NCBI GenBank assembly: GCA_949127675.1
Contig: CASBPY010000248.1
Location: forward strand, 1-42,429
Source: Synechococcales cyanobacterium PMM_0072
GTDB lineage: Bacteria; Cyanobacteriota; Cyanobacteriia; Cyanobacteriales; Chamaesiphonaceae
Length of the DNA stretch: 42,429 bases
Reading direction: 5' to 3'
The translations under genes and the position numbers were made by a program. The notes beneath the pieces were generated by a model that searched no databases, was not told the origin of the DNA, and saw only the letters and a list, made by a program, of their open reading frames with translations. This document shows, piece after piece, positions 23,741 through 32,346 of this stretch. Numbering within the stretch: the first letter of the stretch is position 1; each line of letters opens with the position of its first letter.

Positions 23741-25882
23741 TTATAAATTAAAAAAATCATAATGCTCGATCGCTTCCAAAATCCCCTTGGCATGTGCGCC
23801 TTCAGCAAAATAAACTCCCTCGGTATCGTTCAACATCGATAACTCCTGATGGTGACGATTTGCTACGACTACGCCGAGTGTATCGCCACGGAGCATATCT
23901 TCATCACTGCCAGAGCCACCATTGACCAATACCCGCTCCAGGGGAATATTCCACTGTCTGGCTATATATCGTAAGGCTAAACCTTTTGATGCTCTAGCTG
24001 GTACAAAATCAAGATATTGACCGAATGAAAGTGTCGTGTGGACGGATAGTTCTTGTTGCCGCAAGATCGTTAGAATTTCTTCTAGAGATGGTGCGATCGT
24101 CGCGTCGTAATAGTAAGACACCTTAAATCGACTTTGCTCGCGCTTGGACTGGATCGTCAAACCAGGTAATGGATCGATCGTCCGGCGCAATACTTGTGGT
24201 GTCCACCCCCGATCGATATGACGGTTCCAAGCAACATCCGCAGTTAGTTGGGGAGGATAATAAATTTCCGTCCCTAAACTGGTAATCAACACATCTGGGG
24301 TCGGAATGCCATAAGTCTTAAAAATCTTCAGGGCTGAATCCAATCGCCGCCCCGTGGCAACTCCAAATAAAAACTGCCGATGCTGTTGACGCGCTATGCG
24401 GACAAATTCTGTTAATGCCTCATCATTACCTAATAATGTATTATCGATCGCTGTAAATAGAGCGCGGCGGCGATATTTACCTGCTTTGGGGACGATCGGT
24501 GTTGGTTTAGGTAATGGTTTGCCCTGCAATACCAGAGATCGAACTTTGTGGAGATAAGATCGCGCATGAGCATCCCAAGAGTAAAATTGAGCGACATTTT
24601 TTAAACCATTATCGACATATTCTTGCCACAGTGACCCATCTTCAAGTATCTGTAATAATGCAGACTCGATCGCCTCGCCATCTAAAGGATCGACGAGTAA
24701 TCCATTGTGACAATTGCCAATAATATCCACTGGACCACCATTTTCCGTCGCTACCAATGGTAAGCCACTTGCCGCAGCTTCTAATAACGTCAACCCAAAT
24801 GGCTCAGTCAGAGCCGGATTGACAAACACACCTTTAGAAGCAGCCGCCAACCGATAAATATCCGCTACTTCACCAGATGTATGATGTTTTGGCAATGCTA
24901 CGCAGCCATAGAGATCATAGCAATCAATGACTAATAATAATTCAGTTAAAACAGTTTGGGCACCTTCATTTAATTCGCGAATATCATCCCGATTACCTGC
25001 AATAATTACCAAATTGGCTAATTGCTGTAATCTAGGTGATCGACCATAAGCTTCCAATAGGGTCGCAATATTTTTTCGTTCATCGGGTCGGGACAATGCT
25101 AGAATTATCGGCCGATCAGGATGGGTCAAAAACTTAGTCAAAGTATTGCTAAATTCGACATTTTCACCCTGACCATCTGGCGGATAAAATTGCTCCAAAT
25201 CTGTCCCTGGTGGGATCACCGCCATTTTTTCTGGCGTGTAATAATCATACAGCTCGTATTGATCTTCAATTTCGTTCCGCGTACTGGTAATCACCAAATC
25301 CGCAGTACTGAGTGTATCTTCTTCGGCACTAATCCGCTGGAGCATCTGATAGCGTTCCTCAATCTGCTCCATTGTCATCCCCAACGCCAACAATCGCCGT
25401 AACTTATCGCGACCTAACGAATGTCCCGTGTGAATCAATGGGAGTCCGGTTAAATGCGATAACCTAGCTCCCACATATCCCGCATCAGCATAGTGAGTGT
25501 GGAGCAGATCGGGCAAACGCGGCTGAGTATGCAGCCAAGTTAATAATCGATCGGTAAAACCATCGAGATGACCCCATAATTCTTCTTTAGGAAGATAGGC
25601 ATCTGGCCCTGCTTCAATCCTGACGATCTGGGCATTGTCCGCCAAAGACTCCGTTAATACCCGATAATCATCACTGACAGTATCATCAACGATCCGGCGG
25701 GTAACTAAATCGACACGCTCAACATCGGGCTGTTTTGCCAGAGCTTTAGCCAGTTCGACGACATATTTAGTTTGTCCGCCAGTGTCGGCATCCCGGCCCA
25801 GTTCTAGATCTTGCCCTCGAATCAGCCCGTGGATACTAATTAATAAAATATATAAGGGCCGGTTAGTGGTAGTATTCGGCAT
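23741..25882 (-). CDS. spsA: Sucrose-phosphate synthase with degenerate phosphatase domain
   Basis: 713 residues from ATG 25882 (AGGAGT ribosome site); a start 48 bases upstream lacks one. GT4 part: the N-terminal LLISIHGLIRGQDLELGRDA (split as LLISIHGLI and GQDLELGRDADTGGQTKYV), substrate loop, LTEPFGLTLLEAAASGLP with the E-x7-E motif. The C-terminal 230 residues are a HAD sucrose-phosphate phosphatase-like domain. Its first motif reads TAIDNT where active enzymes have DxD, and the fourth reads GGSGSDEDM in place of GDSGNDEDM, so this domain is probably inactive. Other SPP is needed elsewhere. Makes sucrose-6-phosphate from UDP- or ADP-glucose and fructose-6-phosphate, a compatible solute route. 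Confidence 0.92.
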   Translation of the reverse strand: MPNTTTNRPLYILLISIHGLIRGQDLELGRDADTGGQTKYVVELAKALAKQPDVERVDLVTRRIVDDTVSDDYRVLTESLADNAQIVRIEAGPDAYLPKEELWGHLDGFTDRLLTWLHTQPRLPDLLHTHYADAGYVGARLSHLTGLPLIHTGHSLGRDKLRRLLALGMTMEQIEERYQMLQRISAEEDTLSTADLVITSTRNEIEDQYELYDYYTPEKMAVIPPGTDLEQFYPPDGQGENVEFSNTLTKFLTHPDRPIILALSRPDERKNIATLLEAYGRSPRLQQLANLVIIAGNRDDIRELNEGAQTVLTELLLVIDCYDLYGCVALPKHHTSGEVADIYRLAAASKGVFVNPALTEPFGLTLLEAAASGLPLVATENGGPVDIIGNCHNGLLVDPLDGEAIESALLQILEDGSLWQEYVDNGLKNVAQFYSWDAHARSYLHKVRSLVLQGKPLPKPTPIVPKAGKYRRRALFTAIDNTLLGNDEALTEFVRIARQQHRQFLFGVATGRRLDSALKIFKTYGIPTPDVLITSLGTEIYYPPQLTADVAWNRHIDRGWTPQVLRRTIDPLPGLTIQSKREQSRFKVSYYYDATIAPSLEEILTILRQQELSVHTTLSFGQYLDFVPARASKGLALRYIARQWNIPLERVLVNGGSGSDEDMLRGDTLGVVVANRHHQELSMLNDTEGVYFAEGAHAKGILEAIEHYDFFNL

Positions 25883-26030
25883 GGTGACTCCTGCTTGATG
25901 GACATACCTATCTATATGTATACAATACAATTAGGGTGGGGCATAAAATTTGCTGGTTTTGCGATTAAGCTACATTTAGGCAAGGTAACAATTAATTTTT
26001 ATAGTGATTTATAGAGAAGTAGCAATGCGA

Positions 26031-26060
26031 TTGACTACAATAAAAATAGAGGAATATTAA
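26031..26060 (+). promoter_or_regulatory. Candidate promoter of the universal stress protein gene
   Basis: TTGACT (26031-26036) and TATTAA (26055-26060), 18 bases apart, 48 bases before the start codon. Good -35 match, modest -10. Confidence 0.4.
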
Positions 26061-26107
26061 TTATAGATTAATCGATTTTGCTCTGTTTTTATTGATGAGG
26101 TTATAGT

Positions 26108-26605
26108 ATGGCGCGTCCTTTTCGGAAAATTTTGGTAGCAGTGGATCGATCTCCAGTTAGCGTGCAGGTGTTTGCCCAAGCACTAGCTCAAGCCCAAGTT
26201 TTTGATGCGACGCTGATCTTATTATCGGCGATCGAATTAGACTACAGTATCTTCTCACTCAATCCACCGATGTATGCTGGCGGTGATGCGATGACCCTCA
26301 GTCAATCCGCAACCGAAATCTATCTAGCCCAACAGCAACAACAACGTGCAGATGGATTAGCCTTTTTACAAGATCTCGCTCGACAAGCTGATGCTGTCGG
26401 TGTCCCCACCGAAATTAGCCAGCAATCGGGCAATCCGGGCCGATCGATCTGTGATGTTGCTAAAGCTCAATCTGTAGACCTGATTGTCGTTGGTAGGCGC
26501 GGTTATAGTGGCTTAAATGAATTGTGGATGGGCAGTGTCAGTAATTATGTCTTACATCATGCACCTTGCTCGGTATTAATCATTCAAACAGTCGCGGCGG
26601 CTTAA
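26108..26605 (+). CDS. Universal stress protein (UspA family)
   Basis: 165-residue single USP domain. Start chosen by a GAGG ribosome site eight bases upstream. N-terminal FRKILVAVDRSPVSVQVF carries the nucleotide-binding first strand, and the C-terminal GRRGYSGLNELWMGSVSNYV then VLHHAPCSVLIIQ is the ATP-binding G-2x-G-9x-G(S/T) motif, so it belongs to the ATP-binding class. An inserted loop (YAGGDAMTLSQSATE) is common in cyanobacterial members. Divergent from sps and convergent with the lycopene cyclase gene. Likely a stress signalling helper of unspecified partner. Confidence 0.93.
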   Translation: MARPFRKILVAVDRSPVSVQVFAQALAQAQVFDATLILLSAIELDYSIFSLNPPMYAGGDAMTLSQSATEIYLAQQQQQRADGLAFLQDLARQADAVGVPTEISQQSGNPGRSICDVAKAQSVDLIVVGRRGYSGLNELWMGSVSNYVLHHAPCSVLIIQTVAAA

Positions 26606-26688
26606 ACTGCGATCATCAGATATTAAAACTACATTCGATCTCTAACATGATGATCCGTGGGTGTCAATCGGACTAAACTTCATTTGTG

Positions 26689-26718
26689 CCGCCAATACCG
26701 ATTGTCTTAGTATTGCGG
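26689..26718. terminator. Stem-loop between convergent usp and lycopene cyclase genes
   Basis: CCGCCAATAC (26689-26698) pairs with GTATTGCGG (26710-26718) with one bulged C and an 11-base loop. The position between convergent genes fits a bidirectional terminator. Confidence 0.5.
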
Positions 26719-26734
26719 GGAGTTCTAACTTTTA

Positions 26735-28015
26735 TTAGAGCGATTTAGAAGCCATTGGCTCAGACGCTCGTGCGGATTGGAGGCTGAGGAATTGCCAGAG
26801 GAGATTGCCTTCCCAACCAGGAAATTGCATCAAACCCCACCGGAGGGAATTGGGTGCGGTGGCAAATAAGCGCACCATCGCTGCCAGCAATTCTGGTGTC
26901 GATAACCCGTCGGCCAAAAATCCTGCCCATTGACTTTGGGGCAGACTGAAGAAGGTATCGAAATGCTGTTTTAACAGCACCTCGTCGAAGCGCATCAACT
27001 TCTCCAAGCCAAACCGATAGAGATAGTACTTCCGCAAGCGATCGGGATTCCATAGCTCCTGCCAAGCTACACGAGCGATCGCCGCTGTTTCGGCTTGGGG
27101 ATCTTTAAGGGCGGTGGCGATCACCTCAGCCAAGCCAGGAGCGCGGCGCAGCAACGCTCCTACCAGATAACCAGATGCTGGGTGGACCATGCTCGCCGCG
27201 CCGCCAAAAGCGACGATCGGTTGATGGAGATCCGGCAGAGGTAACGTCATCGGAAAGATCACCCGTTCGACTTCATGGACGGCAGTAACGCTAATTCCGC
27301 GCGCGGCAAGCCGATTGTGCAAACGTCGCTCTAGAAACTCGAAACTCAGTGGAGGTGACATCGCCAGCGATGTCTCTTCGACAAAATAGACATCCTCGCC
27401 AAAATCTCCCGCATATAAAAATGTCGGCGGCTCGTTAGCACGTTCGGTTTCCGAGAGATGCTCGCTGCGAAAATCCATGAAGACGAATTGTTGCGGATCG
27501 ACTGGCGGTGCCGAAAAATGACCGACGATGCCATAAGCAGTTTGATACGCTATCGCCCCCTGAGCCTGCCGCTTGACAAACATCGGCTCGTGTCCACTCG
27601 CATCGATTACCACTCTGGCACTAATCATTTCGCCCTCAGTCGTCGTGACGATCGATCTGTGGGATTCATGCTCGATACTCTTTGCTTTGCCCTGTTGCCA
27701 GACAACTCCGCCTGCCTCGCACTTGGCTAAAAGATAGTTTTGCAGTTTGACCTTATCGAATAAACCATAGCCGCGATGATGATCGACTCGATCGCGTCCG
27801 AAATAAGATCCGCAATTTTCCCAACAATGACCTAATAATTCTTTCAGCCCCAGTGCTTCGAGTTCGTCTTGCCAGATTCCATAAGTATTTGGCCACACTT
27901 GCCGCAGTTGACGGGCAGTCATTCCGCCCACTCGCAAACCCCGTTCGCTCAAAGCAGCGGCAATAATCGTTCCCGCAGGGCCGGAACCAATTACGAAGGC
28001 ATCAAAATCAAACAT
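26735..28015 (-). CDS. crtL: Lycopene cyclase (CrtL type)
   Basis: 426-residue FAD/NAD(P)-fold enzyme that closes the rings of lycopene in carotenoid synthesis, on or near the thylakoid membrane. N-terminal FAD motif FVIGSGPAGTIIAAAL, then WPNTYGIWQDELEALGL, HHRGYGLFDKVKLQNYL, VIDASGHEP, FMDFRSEH, FVEETSLA, and GGAASMVHPASGYLVGALLR. These are plant/cyanobacterial CrtL signatures. I cannot tell beta (CrtL-b) from epsilon (CrtL-e) specificity; the simplest reading is beta-cyclase. Length is usual. Monocistronic. Confidence 0.92.
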   Translation of the reverse strand: MFDFDAFVIGSGPAGTIIAAALSERGLRVGGMTARQLRQVWPNTYGIWQDELEALGLKELLGHCWENCGSYFGRDRVDHHRGYGLFDKVKLQNYLLAKCEAGGVVWQQGKAKSIEHESHRSIVTTTEGEMISARVVIDASGHEPMFVKRQAQGAIAYQTAYGIVGHFSAPPVDPQQFVFMDFRSEHLSETERANEPPTFLYAGDFGEDVYFVEETSLAMSPPLSFEFLERRLHNRLAARGISVTAVHEVERVIFPMTLPLPDLHQPIVAFGGAASMVHPASGYLVGALLRRAPGLAEVIATALKDPQAETAAIARVAWQELWNPDRLRKYYLYRFGLEKLMRFDEVLLKQHFDTFFSLPQSQWAGFLADGLSTPELLAAMVRLFATAPNSLRWGLMQFPGWEGNLLWQFLSLQSARASEPMASKSL

Positions 28016-28358
28016 AGTCGGGTCTATTGATCTCCAAATCCGAATCTGAAGTTACGATCAGGTTAATTCTAAATTTTCTGTAGGTATATACAGAGTCTCG
28101 ATCCGATCTTACCATGAAATCGATATCGAAAAAATGGTGAGAATAGCTAATCTGCTATGTTTAGGTACCCTCCATCTCGGATAATACTTCCGGTGGCTTT
28201 TATGGCTATCGTTGGGATCTCAGAATTAAACGGTACGACTCTCTGGCTGGTTCATCGTCGGATTTAGAATTTACCCTCAGTTTGTCATCTCCCTTTGTCT
28301 AGATTTATCCCCTTTGATAGATGTAGATCTCTAACAGCCGACTGTAAAATCATCACAA
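28016..28358. other. Divergent spacer between lycopene cyclase and mscS
   Basis: 343 bases without a gene I can support. It should contain the two divergent promoters. A palindrome-poor AT/GC-mixed sequence; I saw no strong -35/-10 pair, riboswitch or repeat. A 36-codon frame at 28157-28267 was not accepted. Confidence 0.5.
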
Positions 28359-29384
28359 ATGATATTACAACATTTTATGAATTCACAAATATCGATCCTG
28401 TTTGACAAAATGCAGGCAATGCTAGACGGATTGATTACTCTATTACCAAATTTAGTATTATCCTTAATCACCTTTGCAATCTTTTTCTATGCTGCTAGAA
28501 CGATTAAGCAAGTAGTTAGAACTCTGACTCGCAATCGTCGCGAAGCCCGCAGTTTAGGAATGGTATTGGGCAGACTAGCACAAGGGACAATAATTCTGAT
28601 TGGCTTGTTTGTGGCTTTAACGATTGTCATTCCCTCCTTAAAAGCTAGCGATCTCGTTCAGCTATTGGGAATAAGTAGTGTGGCAATTGGTTTTGCATTT
28701 AGGGATATTTTACAAAACTTTTTATCAGGCATTTTAATTTTATTAACCGAACCTTTTCAAATCGACGATCAAATAGTGTTCAAGAATTTTGAAGGAACCG
28801 TTGAAAATATTCAAACGCGCGCGACAACAATTCGCACTTATGACGGTCGGCGGATCGTCATTCCCAATTCCGAACTATTTACCAATTCCGTCACGGTGAA
28901 TACCGCTTTCGAGCATCGCCGTCTTCAGTACGATATCGGCATCGGCTATGGCGATGACATCGACACCGCCAGAGAGCTAATTTTAGCAGCGGTACGGGAG
29001 ACAACGGGAGTATTGACCTCACCTGCTCCCGATGCGATCGTCGTCGAACTCGCAGGTAGCAGCGTGAATATCCGCGCCCGCTGGTGGGTAGAGCCGCCCC
29101 GTCAGGCAGATGTATTGGACTTGCAAGATCAGGTATTGAGCAATATTAAGACCAAGCTATTCGCGAATGGGATCGATCTACCCTACCCGACGCAGCAAAT
29201 TCTCTTTCACGACCAAACTGAAGCCACTGATGGCGATCGGACCCAACAACGAGAAGGTTGGCCCGCTGGCAATGGCAAAGTACCACAATCGCGCAGCATT
29301 AGTAGTTCGCTCCAGCAGTTGGCAGAAAATAGATCTCAGCGGAATGGTGCCAAATCGAGTAGTCCCAACGTGACAAAGGGATAA
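28359..29384 (+). CDS. Small-conductance mechanosensitive channel (MscS family)
   Basis: 341 residues; ATG 28359 is the first start and ATG 28377 is an alternative, both with weak ribosome sites. Three membrane helices (about residues 18-45, 65-90 and 95-130); the pore helix ends in GFAFRDILQNFLSGILI. The typical MscS beta-domain follows: PFQIDDQIVFKNFEGTVE, IRTYDGRRIVIPNSELF. A hydrophilic low-complexity tail (from about residue 290) replaces a longer C-terminal cage. It opens under membrane tension to release solutes, which suits a sucrose-accumulating cell. Its stop shares one base with the start of the DUF2254 gene (TAATG). Confidence 0.92.
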   Translation: MILQHFMNSQISILFDKMQAMLDGLITLLPNLVLSLITFAIFFYAARTIKQVVRTLTRNRREARSLGMVLGRLAQGTIILIGLFVALTIVIPSLKASDLVQLLGISSVAIGFAFRDILQNFLSGILILLTEPFQIDDQIVFKNFEGTVENIQTRATTIRTYDGRRIVIPNSELFTNSVTVNTAFEHRRLQYDIGIGYGDDIDTARELILAAVRETTGVLTSPAPDAIVVELAGSSVNIRARWWVEPPRQADVLDLQDQVLSNIKTKLFANGIDLPYPTQQILFHDQTEATDGDRTQQREGWPAGNGKVPQSRSISSSLQQLAENRSQRNGAKSSSPNVTKG

Positions 29385-30748
29385 TGCAAACCAAGTTCAC
29401 CAAGCTACTCGACACGCTCCACTCTAGTTTCTGGTTCGTTCCGACACTGATGGTTGCCGCAGCGATTTTACTATCATTTGTGACGATCCAGATCGACCAA
29501 AATTCCAGAACAGATCTAATTAGCAATACTGGCTGGGCTTACGCCTTGGGACCGAGTGGTTCGCGGGCAATCCTGTCGGCGATCGCAGGTTCGATGATCA
29601 GTGTAGCGACTACGGCATTTTCGATTACGATCGTTGCCCTCCAACTAGCATCTTCACAATTTGGCCCGCGCCTATTGCGGAACTTCATGCAGGATACTGG
29701 CAACCAAGTCGTTTTGGGAACATTTATCTCGACCTTTGTGTACAGTTTGATGGTACTTCGCACGATTAATGGAGTCAACGAAAATGAATTCGTACCGCAT
29801 CTAGCGGTAACAGTGGGACTTGGCTTGGCACTGGCGAGTGTCGGCGTGTTGATTTACTTTATCCACCATTCGGCGGCATCGATCCAAGTCGATAATGTGA
29901 TTGGCAAAGTAGCAGAAGAACTCGAAGCGGCGATCGATAAGCTGTTTCCGACCCAAATCGGACGCGGTGCGTCCAAGCACCGCCAAGAACCCTTAAGTGC
30001 GGACATTCCTGCTGATTTCGATCTCGAGTCCAGTCCAATTCCCGCCGCTAGTAGCTGCTACGTTCAAGCGATCGATACCGATGTCTTGATGCAGATTGCC
30101 AAGGACGAAGATCTGCTGATTGCGATCCAACATCGTCCTGGCGACTTTGTAGTCAAAGGCAGTCCGCTGGTATTAGCTTATCCCGCAGCAGCCCGAAAAA
30201 AGCTCGTCAAACAGATTAATGATGCCTTTATTTTGGGCGTGCAGCGCACCGTCCAGCAGGATGTCAAATTTCCGATCGAACAACTCGTAGAGATCGCCGC
30301 CCGCGCCCTCTCCCCAGGGATTAATGACCCGTTTACTGCTGTCACTTGTATCGATCGACTTAGTGCGGCTCTATGCCATCTCGCCCAAAAAGAAATTCCT
30401 TCTAGCTATCGCTATGATGACCAAGACAAATTGCGCGTGATTACCCGCTCTGTGACTTTTGAAGCAGCCTTAGATAAGGCTTTTAATCAAATTCGCCAAT
30501 ACGGACATAGCAGCGTCGCGGTCACGATCCGATTGCTAGATGCGATCGGTACGATCGCCCCATTTACCCATACTAAAGCCGACCTCACCGCTCTATTACG
30601 CCATGCCAATACGATCGAGCGTGGTAGTCAAGACGGGATTGTGGAAGCCTTGGATCGGCAGGATGTTCGAGTCAGCTATCTAGGAGCAGTCAAAGCAATC
30701 AACAACCACAGAAGCAAATATGTTAGCGATTATAAGACTGACCATTAA
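29384..30748 (+). CDS. DUF2254 membrane protein
   Basis: 454 residues. Four predicted membrane helices in the first 165 residues: FVPTLMVAAAILLSFVTIQI, the loop-helix SGSRAILSAIAGSMISVATT, LGTFISTFVYSLMVLRTI, and GLGLALASVGVLIYFIHH. A cytosolic domain of about 290 residues follows with the family block DVKFPIEQLVEIAARALS and GINDPFTAVTCIDRL. Function unknown. Start is translationally coupled to the upstream mscS through TAATG, so the two proteins are made together and may act in the same membrane process. Confidence 0.9.
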   Translation: MQTKFTKLLDTLHSSFWFVPTLMVAAAILLSFVTIQIDQNSRTDLISNTGWAYALGPSGSRAILSAIAGSMISVATTAFSITIVALQLASSQFGPRLLRNFMQDTGNQVVLGTFISTFVYSLMVLRTINGVNENEFVPHLAVTVGLGLALASVGVLIYFIHHSAASIQVDNVIGKVAEELEAAIDKLFPTQIGRGASKHRQEPLSADIPADFDLESSPIPAASSCYVQAIDTDVLMQIAKDEDLLIAIQHRPGDFVVKGSPLVLAYPAAARKKLVKQINDAFILGVQRTVQQDVKFPIEQLVEIAARALSPGINDPFTAVTCIDRLSAALCHLAQKEIPSSYRYDDQDKLRVITRSVTFEAALDKAFNQIRQYGHSSVAVTIRLLDAIGTIAPFTHTKADLTALLRHANTIERGSQDGIVEALDRQDVRVSYLGAVKAINNHRSKYVSDYKTDH

Positions 30749-30785
30749 ATCGAATGGCTTGCCGTCTGCGATAGCAATCGTTGAT

Positions 30786-32192
30786 TCACTTGTTTTGCTG
30801 ATCTAATAATTTGACCGCTAGATCTTGCCATTCTTGCCGCAGTTTGTTGTCTTTTTCTGCCGTTGTCAAAGATCGACCTTTTAGTTCAGGATGTTTGGCA
30901 TAAAAGGCTCGATCGACTTGACGATAGAATTTCTTGGCAGGGATATTGAGTGCTTTTAATCTGCGATCGAGATCTTGTTGCCGTTGTTTAATTGGTGGCT
31001 GAGATTTAAAGGGATTGGGAATAGAATTGATCATACCTGTGGTGGTACTGTTAATTTTATCGTTAACCACTTTGATCGGATCGATCCATTTTACCCACTT
31101 AATTCCACTACTAATTACCAAGCAGATAATGAAAATGCCTGACATTGCTTTGCCAACTTGCAGAGCAGGTTTTTTCCACTCATGGGGATCTCTGGCTGGT
31201 AGCTGTGGTGCTACTGTTGGTATCTCTTTTTTGCCAGGACTAACGGCGATCGTTTTGAGCTGAGAGATATGACTAGCATAGGTGATCGGAGTCGCATTTG
31301 TGGTGGTGATCGGCAGATGACTCCCGATCGATTCCAGATTTCGAGCAGGGAGATCTGCCAATACTTCGGCGACAGATTGATAGCGATGTTGGGGATTGTA
31401 CTGGAGTAATCGATCGATTACTGCTCCAAATTCGGGGCTAAGATTTAGATGTTTTCGCCATTCCCAAGTTGTCTCAACTGGATTGTAAATAGTACTAGCA
31501 TCTTTACCAGTTAACAATGTTAATGCCGTCGCACCCAGAGAGTAAAGATCGCTGGCTGGTGATACTTTACCGCGAATCATTTGTTCATCGGGTGCATAAC
31601 CTTGCTTACCAATGCGGGTGGAAATTTTGGCAGTACTATATTGGGCCACGATGGTGGTGGCGATTTCTTTGACTCCACCAAAATCAATGAGAACGGGTAA
31701 TTTATCTCGATCGCGATAGATAATATTATCCGGTGAAATATCACGATGAATTACGCCTAGTTGATGAATATATCCGAGAACTGGTAATAAGTCATGAAAT
31801 AGTTCCACGACTTCACCTTCGCTAAAAACTTGCTGCTGCTTTAGCCGTTGATTTAGCCGTTGAAGATAGGTTTCGCCCTCGATATAATCTTGGATTAATA
31901 ATAGCGATTCAGTTCCAGCCCCATTGACCCGCAATAGTTCGCGAAAGGCTGGAATCTGGGGATGTTGGAGTTTGTACAAAACTCCCGCTTCTCGTTCAAA
32001 TAGTTCTTTTGCCTTGGCTAATTCGGCTTGTCCCCGTACTTGGGGTGCAAACTCTTTGAGTACACATTTTTCCCCAAATTTATTCCGATCGATCGCTAAA
32101 TAACTCCGCCCAAATCCACCCCGTCCCAATTCGCGGACGATTTCATAACGATTACCTAATACGTTACCTGGTGTGAGTAAGAATGACTCCAT
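30786..32192 (-). CDS. Serine/threonine protein kinase with C-terminal membrane helix
   Basis: 468 residues from ATG 32192 (MESFLLTPGNVLGNRYEIV); an earlier in-frame start at 32234 would begin inside the repeated DNA and is less likely. Kinase motifs: glycine loop GRGGFG (23-28), Lys46 (VLKEF), catalytic HRDISPDN, DFG in LIDFGG, and GYAPDEQ activation segment. The Pro/Ser-rich linker is followed by one membrane helix (MSGIFIICLVISSGIKWV). The C-terminal 90 residues are basic and helical. All catalytic residues are present. Gene lies behind heptamer repeats and convergent to the DUF2254 gene, 37 bases apart. Targets unknown. Confidence 0.9.
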   Translation of the reverse strand: MESFLLTPGNVLGNRYEIVRELGRGGFGRSYLAIDRNKFGEKCVLKEFAPQVRGQAELAKAKELFEREAGVLYKLQHPQIPAFRELLRVNGAGTESLLLIQDYIEGETYLQRLNQRLKQQQVFSEGEVVELFHDLLPVLGYIHQLGVIHRDISPDNIIYRDRDKLPVLIDFGGVKEIATTIVAQYSTAKISTRIGKQGYAPDEQMIRGKVSPASDLYSLGATALTLLTGKDASTIYNPVETTWEWRKHLNLSPEFGAVIDRLLQYNPQHRYQSVAEVLADLPARNLESIGSHLPITTTNATPITYASHISQLKTIAVSPGKKEIPTVAPQLPARDPHEWKKPALQVGKAMSGIFIICLVISSGIKWVKWIDPIKVVNDKINSTTTGMINSIPNPFKSQPPIKQRQQDLDRRLKALNIPAKKFYRQVDRAFYAKHPELKGRSLTTAEKDNKLRQEWQDLAVKLLDQQNK

Positions 32193-32198
32193 AGAAAG

Positions 32199-32212
32199 AG
32201 TTGGGAGTTGGG
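32199..32212 (-). repeat. Heptamer repeat (two AGTTGGG units) just upstream of the kinase start
   Basis: AGTTGGGAGTTGGG on the plus strand, i.e. CCCAACT twice on the coding strand, ends six bases before the kinase ATG at 32192. Same heptamer as at 35303-35330. Confidence 0.85.
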
Positions 32213-32225
32213 AGAGTATGTGTAG

Positions 32226-32312
32226 GGTGGGCACTGCCCACCATCTAGATCTCAGCTAATATTCAACAAAAATCGACAGTTGGGTGTGTTGGGTTTCATT
32301 CTTCAACCCAAC
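32226..32312. repeat. Two palindromic repeats upstream of the kinase gene
   Basis: GGTGGGCA-C-TGCCCACC at 32226-32242 is a perfect 17-base palindrome. GTTGGGTT (32288-32295) pairs with AACCCAAC (32305-32312) over a nine-base loop. Both have the wording of dispersed cyanobacterial repeats (GTAGGGTGGGCA..., TGTTGGGTTTC...AACCCAACCTAC). They lie between glmM and the kinase gene, both on the reverse strand, so the second could also terminate glmM transcripts. Confidence 0.75.
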
Positions 32313-32346
32313 CTACAGATCTAAAAATCTCACTATTCACTATCCA

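Noticed and set aside
28157-28267. 36-codon open frame between lycopene cyclase and mscS
   Set aside because: No ribosome site, no recognisable motif, and another frame over the same DNA is just as open; it looks like chance.
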